A DNA stretch of 20,118 nt from Cyanophora paradoxa (taxonomy: Eukaryota; Glaucocystophyceae; Cyanophorales; Cyanophoraceae), in contig QPMI01000509.1 of assembly GCA_004431415.1 (NCBI GenBank), positions 1 to 20,118 on the forward strand, read 5' to 3'. The notes under the pieces are model-generated. The model did no database searches. It was not told the origin of the DNA and saw only the letters and a list, made by a program, of their open reading frames with translations. Shown here piece after piece: positions 15,684 through 20,118 of this stretch. Position numbers and translations under genes: made by a program. Position 1 is the first letter of the stretch; each line of letters opens with the position of its first letter.

Positions 15684-15951
15684 TTAGGAGCCGGCTTTTG
15701 AAATTTTATCGGTCTTGGCCTTGTCTTCCTTCCCGTCCTTCTTCTCGGCCCCTTCTTCCCCTGCTTCGTCGGGCGCATCGCCACGAATATTTGCGGGCGA
15801 GACGTCCTCGTACAGCGGCTTCGGTCCTTAGGAAATTCGGGCGGGCCTTCAGCTTCTCCTTCGCCTCCTTCACTCCGCCTGGTGGGCCGCTCTGCCGTTC
15901 GTGGGCGCCTTTTTCGCGCGGCTTCTTCTGCGCCTCCGCATGTTTACCCAT
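15684..15951 (-). CDS. small Lys/Glu-rich protein
   Basis: About 90 residues. The ATG at 15951 shares its A with the TGA of the upstream gene (TGATG). It reads MGKHAEAQKKPREKGAHERQ, GGVKEAKEKLKARPNFLRT, then after a shift near 15815 LYEDVSPANIRGDAPDEAGE and a Lys/Asp-rich tail to the TAA at 15684-15686. Almost wholly charged and probably disordered. No family is recognised. Confidence 0.5.
15697..15710 (-). promoter_or_regulatory. AT-rich motif before 15674 (weak variant)
   Basis: Minus strand GATAAAATTTCAAA lies 22 nt before the ATG at 15674, inside the end of the preceding gene. It lacks the TTCT of the usual motif. Confidence 0.3.
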
Positions 15952-16296
15952 CACCAGAAAAATATGGGTTGGCGCCCCCCGTACGTCTCGGGGAACTGCC
16001 TCTCCCACCTGCGCATGGCCGCGTCCCTCTGGTCGTCGAAGCTACGGTAGGCCGCGGCCCTCTGCCCCATCACGATTTGCCAGAGCCGTGCACGGACCTC
16101 GTCCTGCAGTCTGTACACCCAATCGCGAATGTTCTCGACGATATCCGTCGGCAGCGTGGCCACCCCGCCTTGATCTCGGGTACATCCGTGGATCCTCTTC
16201 GAGCGTAAGCTTCTGCATGCGAGCGCGCAGCATCTCAATTTGCGTATCGATTGGGCCCAATAAGGGATAGATCGAGACATCGGGGTACGGGGTCAC
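15951..16296 (-). CDS. unknown ~115-aa helical protein
   Basis: The frame TPYPDVSIYPLLGPIDTQIE, then MLRARMQKLTLEEDPRMYP, is followed after one shift near 16167 by VATLPTDIVENIRDWVYRLQ, DEVRARLWQIVMGQRAAAYR, and ends GGRQPIFFW at the TGA 15951-15953. No ATG opens this frame. A GTG at 16294-16296 overlaps the upstream stop as GTGA, while the first ATG nearby (16278-16280) is in another frame. Either a non-AUG start, a base error, or a start after a shift is possible. Helical; no family is recognised. Confidence 0.5.
15952..15966 (-). promoter_or_regulatory. late-type AT motif inside upstream gene end
   Basis: Minus strand CCATATTTTTCTGGT lies directly before the ATG at 15951. Confidence 0.45.
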
Positions 16297-16555
16297 TGAG
16301 AAATAACACTGGGTCGGAAGAGGAGGTACCCCACCAGGATCCCCGCTATAATCCAGAGGGGCGACCAGTCGCGCTCCGCCGGCGCGCCCCCGGCGTCACC
16401 ATCAGCTGCCCCGCCCCGGGCCTGCGCAGGCCGTGCGTGCGGTGGTCCGCCCAGTGCGGGCGCGGGAACTGCTCCTGCGGCATGCGCTCGGGGTAGATGC
16501 CGTCGAATCGGTTCTGCATTTGGTACATGTCCCTATCGAACAGCAGGGAGGCCAT
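16293..16555 (-). CDS. small membrane protein, C-terminal anchor
   Basis: About 87 residues. The ATG at 16555 reads MASLLFDRDMYQMQNRFDGI, YPERMPQEQFPRPHWADHRT, then a Gly/Ala-rich stretch with a shift near 16395, then ERDWSPLWIIAGILVGYLLF and RPSVISQ before the TGA at 16293-16295. The WIIAGILVGYLLF segment is a clear membrane anchor. Its N-terminal His/Pro-rich part would be exposed. A late-type motif precedes it. Likely a virion membrane protein; no family is recognised. Confidence 0.6.
16296..16307 (-). promoter_or_regulatory. late-type AT motif
   Basis: Minus strand GTTATTTCTCAG abuts the GTG at 16296, inside the end of the upstream gene. The tight spacing hints that the true start lies further downstream, near 16280. 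Confidence 0.35.
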
Positions 16556-16573
16556 TTCTCAATTTGGGGAGGG

Positions 16574-16585
16574 ACTTAGAAATAC
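16574..16585 (-). promoter_or_regulatory. late-type AT motif overlapping upstream stop
   Basis: Minus strand AGTATTTCTAAG lies 18 nt before the ATG at 16555 and contains the TAA of the preceding gene (16576-16578). Confidence 0.55.
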
Positions 16586-16794
16586 TGCCCGTGAGCTCCC
16601 TGTCGCGGATCCTGCGAAAATCCGCGAAGAGCCCGCGCGCGCGCAGCGCCTGCAGACGAGGCGGGCCCGCCCGCCCACGCGCGCCACCGAGATCTCGTGG
16701 CCGAACTGCAGGTGGCCCGGGAAGCAGGTGGGGGGTAGTCGCAGACGAAGCAGTGGCAGGGGCAGTTGCGCCGCCGATCACATCTGAATTGCAA
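16576..16794 (-). CDS. Cys-rich zinc-binding protein or domain
   Basis: About 73 residues with CDRRRNCPCHCFVCDYPP near the start; after shifts near 16735 and 16665 the frame reads HLQFGHEISVARVGGRARLV, then CRRC, then a helix (LRARGLFADFRRI). Two Cys clusters around a short beta stretch look like a zinc ribbon or treble clef. There is no ATG in its frame and no AT motif before it. It overlaps the 3' end of the upstream zinc-ribbon gene, so it may be that protein's C-terminal domain reached after a shift. A separate gene with a non-AUG start is the alternative. Confidence 0.45.
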   Translation of the reverse strand: MQFRCDRRRNCPCHCFVCDYPPPASRATCSSATRSRWRAWAGGPASSAGAARARALRGFSQDPRQGAHGQYF

Positions 16795-17173
16795 TCGCGG
16801 GCTCGCTCGCCGCCTTCCTCGGCGCGCGCTGGCGCTTGGGCTGGGCCTCGAGCGGGCTCGGGTCGCCCTCCGCGGGGGCCGCCTTGGCCTTCTGCCGGGG
16901 CGCCGCGGGGGGCTTCGGGGCCGTAGGGGCTGCCGGTGCCTGGCTCGAGCCGGCGGCCGGGCCAGCGGCGTCGGTCACCTGCGGGCGCTGCGGCGGAGGG
17001 CTGGTCTCCCGGGCCCCCTCCTCGAGGACCCGGCGCATGAAGCGCGAGACGCGGCCGCTGCATTGCGTGCAGGAGCCGACGGCCACCTGGCGGTTGTTCT
17101 TGCTGGTACGCACCTCGACGTTGGCGAGCTTGGTGTTGGAGCGGCACTTGAAGCAGTAGTGGGCGTGCTCCAT
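16778..17173 (-). CDS. zinc-ribbon protein (DUF5679-like) with Pro/Ala-rich tail
   Basis: An intact 131-residue frame. Residues ~6-45 hold YCFKCRSNTKLANVEVRTSK, then NNRQVAVGSCTQCSGRVSRF: two CxxC pairs about 26 residues apart around a KNxRxxxxGxC core. This is the layout of the small DUF5679 zinc ribbon known from NCLDVs and archaea. The rest is a Pro/Ala/Lys-rich linker without structure. The ATG at 17173 follows a late-type motif. The function of the family is unknown; nucleic-acid binding is a reasonable guess. It sits in a cluster of three Cys-rich proteins next to the resolvase. Confidence 0.65.
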   Translation of the reverse strand: MEHAHYCFKCRSNTKLANVEVRTSKNNRQVAVGSCTQCSGRVSRFMRRVLEEGARETSPPPQRPQVTDAAGPAAGSSQAPAAPTAPKPPAAPRQKAKAAPAEGDPSPLEAQPKRQRAPRKAASEPAIAIQM

Positions 17174-17178
17174 GGGAT

Positions 17179-17343
17179 CTAGCTACGGGTGTAGACAGCC
17201 TTCAGAAAAAAGTGCGTAGTAGCGGACGGCGCACCGGGGCAGCAGACGTAGACGCCCGCCTTGAGCACCCAGCCGCGCTTGGTCTGGGGCAGGCGGCAGA
17301 TTTCGCAGCAGAGGGGCCTCGGCTTACGGCATGACGATCCCAT
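17179..17343 (-). CDS. small zinc-ribbon protein
   Basis: About 55 residues. The ATG at 17343 lies 8 nt after a late-type motif. It reads MGSSCRKPRPLCCEICRLPQ, then KRGWVLKAGVYVCCP; after a shift near 17235 the other frame gives CAVRYYALFSEG, making the second pair CCPxC. CxxC...CCPxC with a central GWVLKAGVYV strand is a typical zinc ribbon. Its 3' end overlaps the promoter motif of the next gene. No precise family is recognised. Confidence 0.55.
   Translation of the reverse strand: MGSSCRKPRPLCCEICRLPQTKRGWVLKAGVYVCCPGAPSATTHFFLKAVYTRS
17201..17212 (-). promoter_or_regulatory. late-type AT motif
   Basis: Minus strand CTTTTTTCTGAA lies 27 nt before the ATG at 17173. Confidence 0.55.
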
Positions 17344-17350
17344 CTGCGGG

Positions 17351-17365
17351 CCCTCCAGAAATCGC
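17351..17365 (-). promoter_or_regulatory. late-type AT motif
   Basis: Minus strand GCGATTTCTGGAGGG lies 7 nt before the ATG at 17343 and overlaps or abuts the end of the resolvase gene. Confidence 0.45.
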
Positions 17366-17373
17366 AACGGGAA

Positions 17374-17848
17374 TCACACGGATTGAGCGCGGCGTAGAGG
17401 GCGATCAGGTAGGCGTCGCAGAGGTCGTCGAGCTTGCCGTTTCGATCCGCGATGTCGGCGAGCTCGGCGGGTACGAGGTCGCGGCACTTGTCCACCGCGC
17501 CCCGCTTGCGCTCCTTGTAGCTCGGGTTCGAGATCTTGAAGAAGTGCTTGATGGCGCGCGGGCTCACGATCCGCGCACGCCCGTACAGCAGGGCGTGGAG
17601 CGTGCACTCGATGCAGCGATTGATTCCCGTCCTCTGGCCCTCGATCGCGATCTGGTCGGGAAGGCCGAAGGCGCTATGGCCGCGAGTAACCTCCACCAGG
17701 CGCGCCACAAGGCGGCCACAGCAGCGCGCAGACGGGAAGAGGGCGATCTTCTGCCAGTCGAGAATCTGGGATTCCTTTGTCTGCGGATCGAATTCGATGA
17801 GGCACCATGCGAAATTGATGACCCCACATCCACGCCGAGGATCTTCAT
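17374..17848 (-). CDS. Holliday junction resolvase, poxvirus A22 / RuvC type
   Basis: About 158 residues, the family's length. It starts MKILGVDVG at 17848 (first catalytic Asp); after a shift at the GGGG near 17831 it continues INFAWCLIEFDPQTKESQIL. Later come PDQIAIEGQRTGINRCIECT (the second acidic residue in the IEGQ position), SPRAIKHFFKISNPSYKERK, RGAVDKCRDLV, and KLDDLCDAYLIALYAALNP with the last catalytic acidic pair. This order of acidic motifs on an RNase H fold is diagnostic of the family. These enzymes cut four-way junctions and resolve replication concatemers before packaging, which fits the packaging ATPase starting 23 nt away on the other strand. The last few codons need a shift to reach a TGA near 17374. 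Confidence 0.8.
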
Positions 17849-17856
17849 CCAGGGTC

Positions 17857-17869
17857 GCAAGAAAATCTG
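17857..17869 (-). promoter_or_regulatory. late-type AT motif in resolvase/ATPase divergent gap
   Basis: Minus strand CAGATTTTCTTGC lies 8 nt before the ATG at 17848. Only 22 nt separate the two divergent starts, so the region must serve both genes. Confidence 0.45.
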
Positions 17870-17870
17870 A

Positions 17871-18938
17871 ATGAAGGGGGTAATGGCCAAGGACCCCAAG
17901 AAGCCGAAGAAGCCGAAGGCGGCCAAGCCCCAGCCCGCCCAGCCCGCAGGCGCGGCCCCGGCCCCGCCCCCGGGCCGCCAGGCCCGGCTCGGGCTCGGCA
18001 CGCCCCCGCCGCCGGCGCCAGCTGCGCCATGGGCATGACAGAGGACGGCCAGCAGCTCACGCCCGAGCAGGTCAACGCCTTCCTCGACAACTCGAAGACG
18101 GGCGGCATCGAGCGCATGGCCTGCCTGCCGGCTCAAGTGGTTCGACGTGAACACCGTCAAGTCCGACGCCACGTCGTCTGCGTCGGCAAGCGGCGCACGG
18201 CAAGTCCTTCTTCCTCGCGATCTCATGTTCAACCTCTCGGCACCTTCCCGGGGGTATCGTGAATCAGCCAGACCGATCGCCTGAACGGGTACTGGAAGCA
18301 GTACATCCCGCAGCGCTTCATCTGGCCCAAGTACAACCCGGGGTGCTCTTCCATTTATTCAGGAGGCAGCAGGCGATCATGCAGCACAACAAGTCCGAAG
18401 ACGTGCTCGCGGGAAAGGAGGATCCCGTCGACCCGCGATTTTTCGTGCTGCTCGACGACGTGATTTCCGACGCTCGGCTGCGGTACGACGAGGCCCTCAA
18501 CGAGCTCTTCGTGGCGGGGCGCCACTACAAAATCATGACCCTTATCACGACGCAGTATGCCAAGGGCATCAATCCCGTCCTGCGCTCCAATACTGATCTG
18601 GCTGTCATTTTCAAGTGCTCGCAGGCGATGCAGCGCGAGGCCCTCGCAAAGGAGTGGGGCACATCATATCCCCAGCGCGCCTTCTACTACCTGCTCGATA
18701 AATACACGCAGGATAACCACTGCCTTATCATCGATTCTTCCAACAACTCTACGAACCCTCTGGACGTCCTTACGTCTACAAGGCCGAGGAGCCGCCCCCG
18801 TTCCGCAATCGGATCCAAGGAGTACTGGGAGGGCGAAACCGTCAACGGGAAAATCTCGTGGGTCCGGACGACGGCACGGTGGACAAGACGCTCCTCGGCA
18901 TGATAGATAATTTCAGGAAGCACCGCGGCCTCGCCTGA
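17871..18938 (+). CDS. DNA packaging ATPase, A32 / FtsK-HerA type
   Basis: About 355 residues. A basic, Pro-rich head (AKDPKKPKKPKAAKPQPAQP) is followed by MTEDGQQLTPEQVNAFLDNS, then the P-loop region at 18172-18215: the frame gives VCVGKRRT and, after one missing G, GKSFF, which together form a GKRRxGKS Walker A as in NCLDV A32 proteins. Walker B is PRFFVLLDDVISDARLRYDE (18436-18490), followed by NELFVAGRHYKIMTLITTQY, with the TTQY sensor, and NPVLRSNTDLAVIFKC. The C-terminus after a shift near 18858 ends DNFRKHRGLA. This motor pumps genome DNA into capsids and is a hallmark gene. Shifts also occur near 18010, 18130 and 18255. The start at 17871 (or the ATG at 17883) is chosen for its position beside the divergent promoter. 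Confidence 0.85.
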
Positions 18939-18950
18939 TTTTTTCTGAGG
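18937..18950 (+). promoter_or_regulatory. late-type AT motif overlapping ATPase stop
   Basis: GATTTTTTCTGAGG lies 14 nt before the ATG at 18965. Confidence 0.55.
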
Positions 18951-18964
18951 CTTCGTGCGTAACC

Positions 18965-19310
18965 ATGTCGCCCAGCGCCCACATCGCCTCCGTCTTCCGC
19001 GTCGAGTCCATCGCCTACGACTGCCTCCTGGAGGCCAGCCTCGACCCCTCCTCGCCCTTCAACGACGGCGAGGTCAGCAGCGCCCTGGAGAGGATCTGCG
19101 ACGCGCTGGGAATTAACTGGGAGCGCCTGACCGGGAGGCGGCGGACGAGGCCGCGGCCGAGTCGCTGGGAAGCGAGACACCAGCTCGGAGGAGATGACGA
19201 CGAAGAGGGAGACAGGGTTATTTACGTGCGCGACCCGGACGATTTTTGCGACCTCGGAATCGGGCTCGGAGGAGAGGAAGAGAGAAGAGGACGAGGACTC
19301 CGACGCCTAG
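18965..19310 (+). CDS. unknown protein with acidic/serine tail
   Basis: About 116 residues. A clean N-terminal helical domain (IASVFRVESIAYDCLLEASL, then EVSSALERICDALGINWERL) is followed, after shifts near 19135 and 19195, by an acidic tail: EAADEAAAESLGSETP and GSEERKREEDEDSDA to the TAG at 19308-19310. The domain has the look of a small helical bundle; the tail is disordered. No family is recognised. Confidence 0.55.
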
Positions 19311-19320
19311 GCGCGCCCCT

Positions 19321-19332
19321 TAAAAAATTTCC
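19321..19332 (+). promoter_or_regulatory. late-type AT motif (variant)
   Basis: TAAAAAATTTCC lies 13 nt before the ATG at 19346. Confidence 0.4.
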
Positions 19333-19345
19333 GAGGCCCCAGGAA

Positions 19346-19676
19346 ATGTCAAAGGTGCTCCTAGGGCTCTCCCAGGCTATCGTGCAGTACGCCCTCGGCC
19401 TGGCATCCGGCTCCCTCATCGACGCCGCCTTCTCCTCGCACGAAGGCGAAAACAGGCGGGCCACGCGGCGAGCTCGCCGCAGTCGCCGTCAACGGCCTCT
19501 CCCTCGGCCTGCTCTCGAAAATACGTGCTCACCCTCAAGTTTTCGACGACGACCCCGGCGGAATTATGTTCATCCTCGGATTTACACACGGGCAGACGAA
19601 CATGCTAATCAAGGCTACCAGCGCTAGCTTCGGAATCAAGCAGGCGCTCGAGCGGAAGGCCGCCCGCGATCACTAA
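19346..19676 (+). CDS. small multi-segment membrane protein
   Basis: About 110 residues. It starts MSKVLLGLSQAIVQYALGLA, SGSLIDAAF; after a shift near 19437 it continues GELAAVAVNGLSLGLLSKIR, then DDPGGIMFILGFTHGQTNML and IKATSASFGIKQALERKAAR, DH, stop TAA 19674-19676. There are two or three weakly hydrophobic, Gly/Ala-rich segments (around residues 4-28, 40-55 and 70-88) that may be membrane helices. The stop overlaps the stop of the convergent VLTF3 gene by two nt. No family is recognised. Confidence 0.55.
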
Positions 19677-20118
19677 AGAGTAGGAAGAATGCAGTCGTTG
19701 TACTCGCAGATCCTGTTCCAAATCGAATCTAACTCCGAGAGTTTCTGCCTGCTCTTGAGCAAGGGGAAAAAGGGGAGGTGCTGGGGCAAATCTAGCAGCA
19801 CGAAAATCTGCCTGAATACGTAATTGTAGTTGAGCATGTTCTTCCTGCCCTGCGACTGAACAATGCTGAAGGGGACCTCCACCAGGGCGAACATCTCCTG
19901 CACCGGTCCATATCCTCCGCGCTCATCGGAGGCGGGCGCTCGCCCGTGATGCGCCACTTGATCTGCGCCCAGCGCTCGATGTACTTCTGCTGGCTTCAGA
20001 GCCCGGAGAACTTGGCGGATATTGTCTTTGCTCCACTCCTTCCCCGCCATGCGCCTCGCAATAGCTGCCAGCACGTCCTCGTCGGACAGGTGGAGAATCC
20101 TCCAGGCAGTGCTGCTTA
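19673..20118 (-). CDS. VLTF3: VLTF3-like late transcription factor (5' part outside window)
   Basis: The C-terminal ~148 residues; the start lies beyond 20118. The readable order is HLSDEDVLAAIARRMAGKEW, SKDNIRQVLRALKPA, then after shifts near 19995 and 19910 a WAQIKWRITGERPPP block, EMFALVEVPFSIVQSQGRKN, MLNYNYVFRQIFVLLDLPQH, LPFFPLLKSRQKLSELDSIW, NRICEYNDC. The LNYNYVF helix, the FPLLKSR-KL block and the W..IC end are the conserved C-terminal signature of the NCLDV VLTF3 family, which drives late gene transcription. Its presence fits the late-type promoter motif found across the window. The stop TAG is at 19673-19675. Confidence 0.8.
   Translation of the reverse strand, partial: SSTAWRILHLSDEDVLAAIARRMAGKEWSKDNIRQVLRALKPAEVHRALGADQVAHHGRAPASDERGGYGPVQEMFALVEVPFSIVQSQGRKNMLNYNYVFRQIFVLLDLPQHLPFFPLLKSRQKLSELDSIWNRICEYNDCILPTL

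Noticed and set aside
1-20118. tRNA, rRNA or other structured RNA genes
   Set aside because: No cloverleaf, anticodon-arm or rRNA core sequence was recognised on either strand.

Overview
The window looks like part of a small nucleocytovirus (phylum Nucleocytoviricota, the NCLDV), either as a virus genome or as a copy inside a eukaryotic genome. The host was probably a GC-rich microalga or other protist. Five hallmark genes can be read from motifs: an SF3 helicase, a double-jelly-roll major capsid protein, an A32-type packaging ATPase, a poxvirus-A22/RuvC-type Holliday junction resolvase, and the C-terminal part of a VLTF3-type late transcription factor. Dense packing, very small genes, and the absence of RNA polymerase or DNA polymerase genes here fit the compact Mriyaviricetes (Yaravirus / Pleurochrysis endemic virus) grade better than a classical giant virus. 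That placement is inference; I did not see the HUH nuclease domain reported for that group.

Layout. 1-5475 is mostly plus strand: the end of an acidic protein, a large helicase with three convincing short introns (GTGCGCC...GCGCAG), and four small proteins, three of them with likely membrane segments. 5503-6473 holds three small minus-strand genes, two with membrane segments. 6474-8100 is an AT-richer block with four copies of a ~110 bp repeat arranged as nested inverted repeats around an AT-rich core; a small gene (7224-7889) sits inside the right arm. 8144-9891 has three plus-strand genes (two Cys-containing small proteins and a probable OB-fold ssDNA-binding protein) that share a TATA-type promoter. 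9944-17848 is a long minus-strand block: a conserved NCLDV virion-type protein, several unknown proteins, the capsid protein, a tightly overlapping cluster of small genes, three Cys-rich zinc proteins and the resolvase. 17871-19676 is plus strand (packaging ATPase and two small proteins), and VLTF3 enters from the right edge on the minus strand.

Two promoter classes can be seen. Nearly every gene has an AT-rich TTTTCT(G/A)A-like motif about 12-40 nt before its start, often overlapping the stop of the gene before it. The three genes at 8144, 8725 and 9112 instead have CACCTGA boxes, a TATA-like box and a CACACT element 28-30 nt further on. I infer late/virus-specific and early/host-like classes.

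Most genes are broken by one or more single-base shifts, usually at G or C runs, while codon sense resumes in another frame. This looks like uncorrected long-read error more than gene decay, but decay of an integrated copy cannot be excluded. Coordinates for such genes span the whole inferred coding region across frames.
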